Below, piece by piece: positions 16,771 through 24,585 of a stretch of 48,887 nt of DNA. The notes under the pieces are model-generated. The model was given only the letters and a program-made list of their open reading frames with translations. It was not told where the DNA came from and did no database searches. Location: positions 1 to 48,887 of the forward strand of contig CAKSHH010000017.1 of NCBI GenBank assembly GCA_934456435.1, read 5' to 3'. Numbering within the stretch: the first letter of the stretch is position 1; every line of letters starts with the position of its first letter. A program made the translations under genes and the position numbers. This stretch comes from an uncultured Eubacteriales bacterium (GTDB lineage: Bacteria > Bacillota > Clostridia > Oscillospirales > Acutalibacteraceae).

Positions 16771-17399
16771 AGGTAGACACCCTTTCCGTTCTTAAAATTC
16801 ATTTCGATCTCCGCGCCGAAAAGAGCCGAATACCTCATCACCGTCGTCAGCGACGGAATTTTTCTGCCTGTCTCAATATCCGAAAGCTCCCTTTGAGTTA
16901 TTTTCAGGTTTGCCGCAAGCTTCTTTTCATCGAGCGCAAAGGACAGGCGAAGATTTCTCAGCCGAGTGCAAAATTCACGCGCGTTGCTGTTCCTCGCCGC
17001 GCATATTTCTTCAAGCTCGCCGACGCGAAGCGGAACCTCACGCGCGCTGAGTATGTCGTTCTGGTACTCTATGAGCGGAGTCATCAGCCGCATTATGGTT
17101 TCATTGGCTCTTGACAGCGTGCCGTGGATATTCGCCTGCGAAACATTCAGCTCACGGCCGATGGCGACCGTGTTCATTCCGTCATAAAGGTACAGCTTGA
17201 TAACGCGCCGCTGCAATTCTGTCAGCTCCTTTTCGATTATGTTTTCAACGACCTTCGACATTGTGATATCTCGTATTCTGAAAGCAAATTCGTCCAAAGA
17301 TTCCAGAGCCTCCTTTTCGGAAAGTCCGCTCAGTCTCATACACCTCAGCGCGGTTTCAGCTTCCTCAACAGAGATAAGTTTTTCAGAAATGTTGTGCAT
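16755..17399 (-). CDS. Sigma-region-4 / XRE fusion regulator
   Basis: A 214-residue protein with two DNA-binding modules. Residues 45-110 form a sigma-70 region 4-like helix-turn-helix (TELQRRVIKLYLYDG, then VAIGRELNVSQANIHGTLSRA). Residues 145-200 form an XRE/Cro-type helix-turn-helix (LRLSFALDEKKLAANLKITQRELSDIETGRK-like arrangement, ending IPSLTTVMRY). No sigma region 2 is present, so it cannot act as a complete sigma factor by itself. ATG 17399 follows GGGAGG. It is the first gene of the cassette and probably controls it. A 12-bp direct repeat at 17469-17498 is a candidate binding site. Confidence 0.8.
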   Translation of the reverse strand: MHNISEKLISVEEAETALRCMRLSGLSEKEALESLDEFAFRIRDITMSKVVENIIEKELTELQRRVIKLYLYDGMNTVAIGRELNVSQANIHGTLSRANETIMRLMTPLIEYQNDILSAREVPLRVGELEEICAARNSNAREFCTRLRNLRLSFALDEKKLAANLKITQRELSDIETGRKIPSLTTVMRYSALFGAEIEMNFKNGKGVYLCRKP

Positions 17400-17468
17400 T
17401 TTTCAACCTCCCGTATAAATTTTTCATCGGTACCGCAACCGACACACACATAATAAATCCTGAAAAAA

Positions 17469-17498
17469 CTTTTTTCGGAACAAAGGCTTTTTTCGGAA
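17469..17498 (-). promoter_or_regulatory. 12-bp perfect direct repeat upstream of the phage-like cassette
   Basis: CTTTTTTCGGAA occurs at 17469-17480 and again at 17487-17498 on the plus strand (TTCCGAAAAAAG on the transcribed strand), with an 18-bp period. It lies 70-100 bp upstream of the regulator ATG. No consensus sigma-A promoter was found between it and the gene, so it may be an activator or alternative promoter element. Confidence 0.45.
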
Positions 17499-17516
17499 TT
17501 TTCCGCCCTTTAGCGA

Positions 17517-17551
17517 CAAAAAATGACTGCCCGGTCGAAACCGAGCAGTCA
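17517..17551 (-). terminator. Terminator after the lipase/HD operon
   Basis: The stem TGACTGC...GCAGTCA with inner CGGT/ACCG (17524-17551) is followed on the minus strand by T6 (17523-17518). It ends transcription from 17608-20118 before the phage-like cassette. Confidence 0.75.
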
Positions 17552-17570
17552 GTATTTATTCCGTTATTTA

Positions 17571-17613
17571 GGGCAACATCGCACAAATTGAGGTGTGCGG
17601 TATAGCCTTAGAT
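17571..17613. repeat. Dispersed palindromic repeat (TGTGCGGTATAGCCTTA family)
   Basis: An imperfect inverted repeat: AGGGCAACATCGCACA opposite TGTGCGGTATAGCCTTA. The right arm reaches into the stop codon of the HD gene. The same word recurs at the end of ispA (43873-43889), and diverged forms occur at the end of argR (39785-39805) and inside the lipoprotein gene near 35742-35765. Confidence 0.5.
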
Positions 17614-18192
17614 TTTTTCCATTTCTTCGGCAATTTGCTTTTCGCAGGAACGCATGGCCTCAAGCGTCTTTTTCCAAAGCGTCGGAAGCTCCCAACCGAG
17701 CATTGCCGCGCCCTTTTCTATGACCTCGCGTGAACAGCCTGCGGCAAACTTCTTGTCCTTATACTTCTTTTTGAGGCTCTTGACCTCCATGTCCTCAACG
17801 CTCTTTGACGGTCTCATGAGCGCCGCCGCGCCGATAAGTCCCGTGAGCTCGTCCGTTGCGTAGAGCACCTTTTCCATTTCGTGCTCCGGCTTGACATCGA
17901 CGGTCAGCTCATATCCGTGGGAGCAGATTGCGTGAATCATATCCTCGCCGACGCCTGCCTCGCGGAGAAGTTCGGGAGCCTTGATGCAATGCTCGTCGGG
18001 ATACTGTTCAAAATCTATGTCGTGGAGCAGACCCACGATGCCCCAAAAGTCGGCATCGTCAGCATAGCCGAGATCGTTTGCAAACCATCTCATAACACCT
18101 TCGACGGTCAAGCCGTGCTGAATGTGGAATCTCTCGCTGTTGTACTTTTTCAGAAGCTCAAAAGCTTCTTCCCTTGTGATATTGCTTTTCAT
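17608..18192 (-). CDS. HD-domain phosphohydrolase
   Basis: A 194-residue cytoplasmic protein of the HD/HDIG superfamily of metal-dependent phosphohydrolases. Visible are the leading His (HIQHGLTVEGVMRWFA, about 21-36), the HD pair in IVGLLHDIDFEQYPDEH (about 52-68), a later His in AICSHGYEL (about 87-95) and a family-typical DELTGLIGAAALMRP (about 113-127). The substrate cannot be told from the sequence. ATG 18192 is chosen because AGAGGTG precedes it at 6 nt; an upstream GTG at 18201 has no site. It starts 12 bp after the lipase-like gene and shares its transcript. Confidence 0.85.
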   Translation of the reverse strand: MKSNITREEAFELLKKYNSERFHIQHGLTVEGVMRWFANDLGYADDADFWGIVGLLHDIDFEQYPDEHCIKAPELLREAGVGEDMIHAICSHGYELTVDVKPEHEMEKVLYATDELTGLIGAAALMRPSKSVEDMEVKSLKKKYKDKKFAAGCSREVIEKGAAMLGWELPTLWKKTLEAMRSCEKQIAEEMEKI

Positions 18193-18204
18193 TGTGAACA
18201 CCTC

Positions 18205-20118
18205 TTAGAAAATATTGATAAGCAATGCTTTTGTCATATTGTATACCATTGTGATAAGCTTTTGCAAGCCGAGTGACGGCACGCGTGAATTGATTATCGA
18301 AAGAAGAAAATCAGGCTGTGCGCCGCTGTTTATAACAGGATTATTTGCGTCATATTCGACCTTACCGCCGTTCATTACCGTGAAATCAAAGGTTCGCGAA
18401 CCGACGGGAGTAACCGCACCGACGAGGACGTAGTTGACCGTGACCTCGGTTTTCACTCCCGAAGCTTCTGGCAAATTGCCCTTGAACGGAATTTCAATGC
18501 TTCCGCCCACAGGAACCTCCTTCATAAACGAGCTGTCAAAGTCCAGCTTCATTCCGCCGCACGAAACCGGTACGATTCTCATCTTGTATTTCTTTGAGCA
18601 GTTTTCAACCGTGAGCGCATTGTCCTTGTCCGAAACATAACCCTCGACGCTGTTGTTGAATTTTGCAAAAACCGCCTGACATCTGTTCGTGTCCGCGTGG
18701 AACTGAGGAAATTCGCTGTAAGTGTGAATGTCTATCCTTTCGTCCGTGTACATGAGCGCGGTAATCAAATCGGTATTGTAGTCGCTCTTTATCGTCATTC
18801 CGTGATAGAAACCGTCAACAAACCATGTGTACTCCGGCAGGTAGCAGGTGGAAGCATCCACCTCCATCGACGGTGAAAGGTGGTTGTGCGTTTTATCGTT
18901 ACATTCCGTGCCGCGAACGGTATAGCCGTCATTGAATCTTTTGCCGTAGTCGGCGCAGGTCGCACCGGTCGACGACGGCGTGGAAATTATCGCGTCGCCT
19001 GTCGTTTTATATCCGATTATATCGCGGTTGCCCGTTCCGGCAATTATGTATACATTTATTCCCGTGTCCACGCACGCCTGAAGCTTCCGAGCCATTGACG
19101 GATAGATTTCGTGGTGGAATCTGTCGCTTTTCTGTATCAATGCGTCGGACTCTTCGGAGTCAAGATAGCCGTCGCGCACCTTGTCGTACTCCTCGGCAGG
19201 CACAAAATCCCACATACTGCCCCAGTAGCCCATTATGTACTGCACATAAGGAAGGAAATAGTGGAGAATATCATCGACAAAGGCAAGATTTTCGTCAGCC
19301 AGCAGCCAATGATAATCATTCTCAAACATCATTCCGTTTTCAATGAAATACAAAAGATTCTCTTCGTCGAATTTTATATCGCCTGTGAAGAAACCGTAAG
19401 CGATCGGCGAACCGCCTATTGCAGGAACGGTCAGCAGAACATTATTCAGCTTGTCGGCTTTCTTTTCGCCGTAAAGATTGAGGAACGTTGCTCCGACCTG
19501 ACCGCCGTGGCTCACGCAGTAAAGATTGACCTTCTCCGCGCCTGTGTACTCAAGCACGCTGTCAATGTATTTATCAAGGTCTGCGGCGCATTTTTCGACA
19601 TTCATACGGAAATCCGTGCTGAAGTTGAAAATATAATCGTTCCAGTCGTCACCGATGTAGCTGCCGTACATACCCATGATCTCCTGCTCGTACATAAACT
19701 TGCCGTCCTCGTTGGCAAGCAAATATGTATTGCTCGAATCCGCGGCAGTCGATGTGTATGTCGAGATATTGTAAACGCTCGTTCCGTCGGGATTGCATCG
19801 CATAAGCTCAAACATTTCCGCAAATTCTCCGCCGACCGTGTCCGCGATATACTTTGCGTTGCCCTTTGTCAGCTCTCCGATACCCTTTGCCAGATCGACC
19901 GAACGCGCAATGACACGCTTTAAAATAAGATTTGTATCTATTCCCCAAACGTGGGTCTTGGTTCCGTCATCGTTGCGGATACACAGACCCGATGAGGAGT
20001 AACCCGGAACAATGATTATCGGGTAAAATTCGTCGCGCTCCACCTGAGCGGCAAAGGTCTGCACGCTCAGAGTCAAGGCTGTTACAATACTGAGAAAAAC
20101 CGCAATAATTTTTTTCAA
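18205..20118 (-). CDS. Secreted LCAT/lipase-like alpha/beta hydrolase
   Basis: A 637-residue exported protein. Residues 1-24 are a signal peptide ending TFAAQ. FYPIIIVPGYSSSGL (about 31-45) is the oxyanion-loop start seen in LCAT-like and other lipases. VNLYCVSHGGQVG (about 197-209) carries the putative nucleophile Ser, with Cys where the usual GxSxG has its first Gly. The acid and His of the triad are not certain; THNHLSPSMEVD (about 415-426) holds one candidate. The C-terminal 180 residues look like beta-sandwich, ending in a hydrophobic helix. The start is TTG 20118 after GGGAG. The likely role is hydrolysis of extracellular esters or lipids; the substrate is unknown. Confidence 0.8.
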   Translation of the reverse strand: MKKIIAVFLSIVTALTLSVQTFAAQVERDEFYPIIIVPGYSSSGLCIRNDDGTKTHVWGIDTNLILKRVIARSVDLAKGIGELTKGNAKYIADTVGGEFAEMFELMRCNPDGTSVYNISTYTSTAADSSNTYLLANEDGKFMYEQEIMGMYGSYIGDDWNDYIFNFSTDFRMNVEKCAADLDKYIDSVLEYTGAEKVNLYCVSHGGQVGATFLNLYGEKKADKLNNVLLTVPAIGGSPIAYGFFTGDIKFDEENLLYFIENGMMFENDYHWLLADENLAFVDDILHYFLPYVQYIMGYWGSMWDFVPAEEYDKVRDGYLDSEESDALIQKSDRFHHEIYPSMARKLQACVDTGINVYIIAGTGNRDIIGYKTTGDAIISTPSSTGATCADYGKRFNDGYTVRGTECNDKTHNHLSPSMEVDASTCYLPEYTWFVDGFYHGMTIKSDYNTDLITALMYTDERIDIHTYSEFPQFHADTNRCQAVFAKFNNSVEGYVSDKDNALTVENCSKKYKMRIVPVSCGGMKLDFDSSFMKEVPVGGSIEIPFKGNLPEASGVKTEVTVNYVLVGAVTPVGSRTFDFTVMNGGKVEYDANNPVINSGAQPDFLLSIINSRVPSLGLQKLITMVYNMTKALLINIF

Positions 20119-20148
20119 AACAATTCTCTCCCGTGACCATTTTTCTTT

Positions 20149-20177
20149 ATTATATCATCCGAACGGGATTGTTGCAA
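20149..20177 (-). promoter_or_regulatory. Promoter of the lipase/HD operon
   Basis: TTGCAA (20177-20172), a 17-bp spacer and consensus TATAAT (20154-20149) on the minus strand, 30 bp before the TTG start. Confidence 0.65.
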
Positions 20178-20194
20178 TATACGATATTGACAAT

Positions 20195-20234
20195 AATGTA
20201 AAATTGAGCTGTGCGGCTTGAAGTCACACAGCTC
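20195..20234 (-). terminator. Terminator of the D-allose operon
   Basis: The stem GAGCTGTG (20206-20213) / CACAGCTC (20227-20234) has a T-rich tract (ATTTTAC) following on the minus strand. It lies 20 bp after the rpiB stop. Confidence 0.7.
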
Positions 20235-20254
20235 TGTATTTTAGTAAATCCGCG

Positions 20255-20698
20255 TTACCGCTCGTTTTCTATGTCTGCAAGCATCTGAACGCGTTTTGCG
20301 TGACGGCCGCCCTCATACACACCCGAAAGCCATGCATCGACTATCATAAGCGCCAGATCAAGACCCACTACCCTTGCACCGAAAGCGAGGACGTTTGTGT
20401 CGTTGTGCTGTCGCGAAAGAAGTGCTGAATACGGTTCGCTGCACACAACGGCTCTGATTCCCTTGACCTTGTTCGCGGCAAGCGAAATGCCGACGCCCGT
20501 GCCGCAGATAAGTATACCCTTATCACATTCACCCGAAGCGACCGCCTCTCCGACAGCTTTGCCGTATATCGGATAATCCGTGCGCTCCGTGCTGTTTGTT
20601 CCGAAATCAACCACTTCAATGCCCTTTTGCTCAAGGTGCTCAATTACCTTGCCCTTCAGCTCATAGCCGACGTGGTCACAGCCTATTGCTATTTTCAT
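20255..20698 (-). CDS. rpiB: Ribose-5-phosphate isomerase B / allose-6-phosphate isomerase
   Basis: A 147-residue RpiB/LacAB-type sugar-phosphate isomerase. Visible are IAIGCDHVGYELK (about 3-15), the catalytic-loop region ICGTGVGISLAANKVKGIRA (about 64-83, with the base Cys) and RQHNDTNVLAFGARVVG (about 97-113). RpiB enzymes interconvert ribose-5-P and ribulose-5-P, and in allose operons convert D-allose-6-P to D-allulose-6-P, the reaction expected here. ATG 20698 follows AAAAGGAG. It is the last gene of the operon, separated from the binding-protein gene by 177 bp that contain a 7-bp-stem hairpin (20725-20752) but no terminator T run. Confidence 0.93.
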   Translation of the reverse strand: MKIAIGCDHVGYELKGKVIEHLEQKGIEVVDFGTNSTERTDYPIYGKAVGEAVASGECDKGILICGTGVGISLAANKVKGIRAVVCSEPYSALLSRQHNDTNVLAFGARVVGLDLALMIVDAWLSGVYEGGRHAKRVQMLADIENER

Positions 20699-20724
20699 AT
20701 TTAAAGCTCCTTTTCATTGGAATA

Positions 20725-20752
20725 ATGCGGACCGATATTCACCGATCCGCAT
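20725..20752 (-). other. Intercistronic hairpin between alsB and rpiB
   Basis: Perfect ATGCGGA / TCCGCAT arms with a 14-nt loop, not followed by a T run. It could act in mRNA processing or 3' protection of the highly expressed binding-protein segment (inference). Confidence 0.4.
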
Positions 20753-20875
20753 ATCTGAAACTATCGACTGATACAAGCGTCTGAAATTGCATTATTGAAA
20801 AATAGGAGGGGAAAAATACTGTCAAAATAACACCATGAAGGTCAGCCGATATTTTCTTTCTGATTCTTGCAAAAC

Positions 20876-21850
20876 TCAGTTTGCGCTTTCCTTTGTAACA
20901 AGGTTGGAGTCAACCGGGATTGTTTCGGGAGTTGCGTTAGCGTCGATAGCTTCGTTGTTCTTAACAGCTTCAATCATACGCTTGAGCGATGTTGCGCCGA
21001 TTCCTGCGGAGTCCTGAGCAACCGTTGCGGAAAGCTCGCCTGCCTGAACGCTCTGAAGAGCCTCTTCTGCACCGTCTGTACCTACTACAATAACGTCCTT
21101 GCCCGCATTCTTAACTGCCTGAAGTGCACCGAGTGCCATTGTGTCGTTGCAGCAGTAGATAGCCTTGAGATTCGGGTTTGACTGAAGCATACTTGCCGCT
21201 GTGTCAAGAGCCTTCTGACGATCCCAGTCTGCCGGCTGAGAAGCTACAAGCTTGATGTTTGAATCAGCCTTGAAAGCGTTTGTCGCACCTGTCTTTCTTG
21301 CTTCACCGGAAGCGTTACCTGCTTTACCCTCGATGATAGCTACTTCGCCGCCGTTTGAAAGCTGACTGATGATATACTGTGCGCCCTTTTCGCCGACCTT
21401 TTCGTTATCCGTTGTTGCGAAAGCGATAACGCTGCCGCCTGCCGACTTAAGAGTATCCATATCGATCTTTTCATCAATATTCATAACATAGATGCCTTTT
21501 TTGTTTGCCTCAACGATACCGTTGATAAGGTTTGTCGGCGAAAGCGGAGCAACACCGATTGCCTTGTAGCCCTTGTTGATGCAGTTCTCAAGAATCTTGA
21601 GCTGACCCTCTGTGTCTTCCTCTGTCGTTGCGGCAAAGATATCAACGGTAACGCCCTGTGCCTTTGCCTCTTCCTCAATACCTGCCTTCATCTTTGCCCA
21701 GAAGTCGTTTGAAAGCGGTTTAAGAATAACTGCGTAGTCTGCGTTGCCTGTGTTCTTGTCTGCGTTGCCGCCTGCGCCGCAACCTGTGAGTACGAGTGCG
21801 AATACCATAACTGCTGCTAAGATGATGCTGAGAATTCGTGTCTTTTTCAT
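20876..21850 (-). CDS. alsB: D-allose-type ABC transporter substrate-binding lipoprotein
   Basis: A 324-residue periplasmic-binding-fold type I protein. Residues 1-25 are a lipoprotein signal peptide with lipobox VLTGC (Cys about 24). The mature domain has family features: YAVILKPLSNDFWAKMKAGIEEEAK, VDIFAATTEEDTEGQLKILENCI and TDGAEEALQSVQAGELSATVAQD. It would capture the sugar at the cell surface and deliver it to the AlsC permease. Specificity for allose is inferred from the neighbouring epimerase, kinase and isomerase. ATG 21850 follows AAAGGA. Two hairpins sit just upstream (21895-21945), a common feature of genes for abundant binding proteins. Confidence 0.9.
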   Translation of the reverse strand: MKKTRILSIILAAVMVFALVLTGCGAGGNADKNTGNADYAVILKPLSNDFWAKMKAGIEEEAKAQGVTVDIFAATTEEDTEGQLKILENCINKGYKAIGVAPLSPTNLINGIVEANKKGIYVMNIDEKIDMDTLKSAGGSVIAFATTDNEKVGEKGAQYIISQLSNGGEVAIIEGKAGNASGEARKTGATNAFKADSNIKLVASQPADWDRQKALDTAASMLQSNPNLKAIYCCNDTMALGALQAVKNAGKDVIVVGTDGAEEALQSVQAGELSATVAQDSAGIGATSLKRMIEAVKNNEAIDANATPETIPVDSNLVTKESAN

Positions 21851-21894
21851 AGTGATTATCCTTTCTGTTTTAAAATTTAAAATTTGTTTACGAC

Positions 21895-21945
21895 AGCCGC
21901 TTTAACGGCTTCCGTTTTATATTACCGACGGCTCAGTCTGCCGTC
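21895..21945 (-). other. Two intercistronic hairpins upstream of alsB
   Basis: Stem GACGGC/GCCGTC (21927-21945) overlaps the kinase stop codon. A second stem AGCCG/CGGCT (21895-21910) follows on the transcript. Neither has a terminator T run, so they may mark a processing point that raises alsB transcript level (inference). Confidence 0.4.
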
Positions 21946-22852
21946 AGATAATATTCTTTAACATCTGATGAGCGTAAATTCCGCTTCCGTAAATTCCGCT
22001 CTGCTGGTCGTGCTCGGAGAACAGAATCTCAAGATTCGCCTCCGGGTAAGGCTTGCGTACCTTTTCGTGGATCGACTCGACGAGTATGTCTTTCGGGAAG
22101 CCCTCCATGAAGACGACGCCACCTGCAATCACCGAACAATCCGGGTCAAGAATGTTTATCTCCGTCGCAATCGGAATTGCAAGATCCCGTACATACTTGA
22201 CGATTATCGGAGAATTTCCGTGGTACTTGAAAACGTCCCTTATTTTCGTGTCCGGGAAATACTTTTCGGCGAGGTACTCCAGCCGCTTGCCCGAACACCT
22301 TGTTTCCGAACAGCCCTTGTTGCCGCAGGTGCAAACCTCATCGACGTCAATGAGCGGAATGTGTCCGAGCTCGCCCGCCGCACCGTTGCGTCCTGCATAA
22401 AGTCCGCCGTTCATAAATATCGCGTTTCCGAATCCGGTTCCGATATAAAATCCCAATACAGTCTTAGTATTGTCAATTTTCAGCTTGTTCAAATCATTCA
22501 TCAGCAAAAAATTTACATCTCTGTCAAGAAAAACCGGTATGCCGAGCTTTTCCTGAAGCTTATCGCTGAATCTGATGTTATTGAAGCCCCTGAGGTTCGG
22601 AGTGGAAACGATAGTTTTTTTGTCCTTGCTCACTATGGACGGTATTCCGACCGCGGCGGCTTTGACCGATTCGCGTATATTGTACCTGTCCATATAGGCG
22701 TTTATTTCCTTGTTGATGGTTTCTACGACATCGCCCTCATCAAATATTCGGCTGGAATTTTTTTCAAAATAGCTGACGTTGCCCGATTCATCGACCGCGC
22801 CGATTCTGAAATTCGTTCCTCCGATGTCGATTCCCAATGTGAGGATTCCCAT
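21944..22852 (-). CDS. alsK: ROK-family sugar kinase (allokinase)
   Basis: A 302-residue ATP-dependent sugar kinase. ATG 22852 (MGILTLGIDIGGTNFRIG) is chosen because GGGAGGTG precedes it; the GTG at 22861 is inside that site. Visible are the phosphate-1 motif LGIDIGGTNFRIG (about 6-18), the GFYIGTGFGNAIF loop (about 135-147), and the ROK signature with zinc ligands AGELGHIPL...CTCGNKGCSETRCSG (about 163-190). In the allose pathway it would phosphorylate D-allose at C6 before isomerisation by RpiB. It lies 29 bp after alsE. Confidence 0.9.
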   Translation of the reverse strand: MGILTLGIDIGGTNFRIGAVDESGNVSYFEKNSSRIFDEGDVVETINKEINAYMDRYNIRESVKAAAVGIPSIVSKDKKTIVSTPNLRGFNNIRFSDKLQEKLGIPVFLDRDVNFLLMNDLNKLKIDNTKTVLGFYIGTGFGNAIFMNGGLYAGRNGAAGELGHIPLIDVDEVCTCGNKGCSETRCSGKRLEYLAEKYFPDTKIRDVFKYHGNSPIIVKYVRDLAIPIATEINILDPDCSVIAGGVVFMEGFPKDILVESIHEKVRKPYPEANLEILFSEHDQQSGIYGSGIYAHQMLKNII

Positions 22853-22881
22853 CCTGTTCACCTCCCTTGAAAACGCTGTTC

Positions 22882-23565
22882 TTACATTTCGGCTCCGGTC
22901 AGCTCTTTAAATTCGTCAATCATAATATCCCACGCTTTTGCGAGATCCGGATCCTTTGAGAAAAGACCCGACGAGCCGACGATAAATACTTCCGTGCCTG
23001 CGTCATAAAGACGTTTGAAGGTTTTTGCATTGCATGAGCCGTCAACCTCAATGAAATAGTTGTAGCCGTATTTTTCCTTGAGTTCTCTTGCTTCGCTGAT
23101 TTTGTCCAGCATTTCTTCGATAAACGGCTGACCGGCAAATCCGGGGTCGACCGACATAATTGTCAGTTTGTCTATGCGATTTATATAGTGCTTTATCGAA
23201 GAAAGCGGAGTTGACGGGCTGAGTACGACACCCTTTTTGCAGCCGAGCGACTCAATCTTGTTCATTATTCTGAATGCGTCGTTCACGATTGTTTCGGCAT
23301 GGGGGCAAATATAGCCTGCCCCCGCTTTTGCAAGAACCTCAATATAATCATCGGGATCGGTCACCATCAGGTGGCAGTCAATCGGCTTTTCAGCAATTGT
23401 CGAAAACGCCTTGACAAAATCCGGTGAAAGAGTGATGTTCTTGACAAAATGGCCGTCCATTATATCAACATGGTAAAGGTCGCATCTGTCGTTGAGGATT
23501 GCCGTCTGATTTTTAATATCCAGAAGATCCATACACATAAGCGACGGATTAAACATTGGTTTCAT
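22882..23565 (-). CDS. alsE: D-allulose-6-phosphate 3-epimerase
   Basis: A 227-residue ribulose-phosphate-3-epimerase-fold enzyme. Its sequence follows E. coli AlsE more closely than housekeeping Rpe: PSLMCMDLL (about 6-14), YHVDIMDGHFVKNITLSP (about 31-48), DCHLMVTDPDDYI (about 63-75), MSVDPGFAGQPFI (about 138-150), FIEVDGSCNAKT (about 169-180) and VFIVGSSGLF (about 191-200). Metal and catalytic residues His32, Asp34, His65 and Asp175 are present by motif. It converts allulose-6-P to fructose-6-P, joining allose catabolism to glycolysis. ATG 23565 follows AAAGGAG, 18 bp after alsC. Confidence 0.92.
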   Translation of the reverse strand: MKPMFNPSLMCMDLLDIKNQTAILNDRCDLYHVDIMDGHFVKNITLSPDFVKAFSTIAEKPIDCHLMVTDPDDYIEVLAKAGAGYICPHAETIVNDAFRIMNKIESLGCKKGVVLSPSTPLSSIKHYINRIDKLTIMSVDPGFAGQPFIEEMLDKISEARELKEKYGYNYFIEVDGSCNAKTFKRLYDAGTEVFIVGSSGLFSKDPDLAKAWDIMIDEFKELTGAEM

Positions 23566-23583
23566 AGCTTTGCACTCCTTTAC

Positions 23584-24561
23584 TTATTTCTTGCGTGCAA
23601 CAAATCTGTCGAGAGCAACAGATCCGATGATGAGCAAGCCCATAACTACCTGCTGCCATACGCTCGGAACAGCGAGAATGTTAAGACCGTAGTTGATAAC
23701 ACCGATGATAAGACCGCCCATTACAACACCGAAGATCTTACCCTTGCCTCCGAAGAAGCTTGTTCCGCCGATGATTGAAGCTGCGATAGCGTAGGTCTCA
23801 AAGCCCGTTGCAGCCGCCGGCTCAGCAGAACCGACACGTCCGAGAAGGACGATGCCTGCGATACCTGCACAGATACCGGAGATGATAAATACGATAAGTG
23901 TGTGCATATTGACGTTGATTCCCGAATACCAAGCCGATTCCTTGTTTCCGCCGAGGGCGTAGATGTTACGTCCGAGCTTTGTCTTTCTGGTGAGGAAAGA
24001 GAGGAGGACCGCAACGAGAATCGCAATGATTGCAACAATCGGGAGAAGGTCAAATACCTTGTATGAAATGAAGTTTGTAAATGATTTCGGGAATCCGAAT
24101 ACTGCGCTTGAATTTGAAATGATAAGCGTTACGCCTCTGAATATCGACTGTGTACCGAGGGTGATGATGAACGGATGAAGTCCCGTTACGTTGATAAGAA
24201 GTCCGTTGATAAATCCGAGGAAACCGCCGATTATAATTCCGAGGAGAACGGCGAGCAGAGGATTAACTCCGGCAACCATCATCTGGGCCGATATCATTCC
24301 TGTAAGAGCCGCCACGGAACCGACCGAGAGGTCGATACCGGCAATGAGGATAGCAAAAAATTCACCCATTGCTATAAGGATATTGACGGAGCTCTGCGAG
24401 AGAATCTGTGTGACCGTTGCCGTCGAGAAGAACGTTCCCGGTCTCATTACTGCAAGTATGAGCAGAAGAATTATAAGGATACCGAACGTACCGTATTTCT
24501 GCCATATTGTATTAAAGGTGAGTTTTTCTTTCGGCTTTGCAAGCTTTATTTTTTCAGACAT
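23584..24561 (-). CDS. alsC: Sugar ABC transporter permease
   Basis: A 325-residue inner-membrane permease of the BPD_transp_2 (RbsC/AlsC) type. Hydrophobic segments alternate along its length, with the signature region AILIAGIDLSVGSVAALTGMI (about 70-90) and the conserved EAAPAATGFETYAIAASIIGGTSFFGGKG-like stretch late in the chain (about 245-275). It forms the membrane channel for the AlsB-delivered sugar. ATG 24561 (MSEKIKLAK) is chosen over GTG 24570 because AAAGGA lies about 9 nt upstream of the ATG. It is 24 bp after alsA. Confidence 0.93.
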   Translation of the reverse strand: MSEKIKLAKPKEKLTFNTIWQKYGTFGILIILLLILAVMRPGTFFSTATVTQILSQSSVNILIAMGEFFAILIAGIDLSVGSVAALTGMISAQMMVAGVNPLLAVLLGIIIGGFLGFINGLLINVTGLHPFIITLGTQSIFRGVTLIISNSSAVFGFPKSFTNFISYKVFDLLPIVAIIAILVAVLLSFLTRKTKLGRNIYALGGNKESAWYSGINVNMHTLIVFIISGICAGIAGIVLLGRVGSAEPAAATGFETYAIAASIIGGTSFFGGKGKIFGVVMGGLIIGVINYGLNILAVPSVWQQVVMGLLIIGSVALDRFVARKK

Positions 24562-24585
24562 AATGTTCACATTCCTTTCTTAAAT

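Noticed and set aside
14025..17399. Intact prophage
   Set aside because: No integrase, capsid, portal, terminase, tape measure, endolysin or attachment repeats were found; only the cassette described.
19111..19923. 270-codon plus-strand frame opposite the lipase-like gene
   Set aside because: The opposite strand encodes a signal peptide and hydrolase motifs; this frame has neither a site nor a domain.
21968..22870. 300-codon plus-strand frame opposite alsK
   Set aside because: Antisense shadow of the ROK kinase; no binding site and no known domain.
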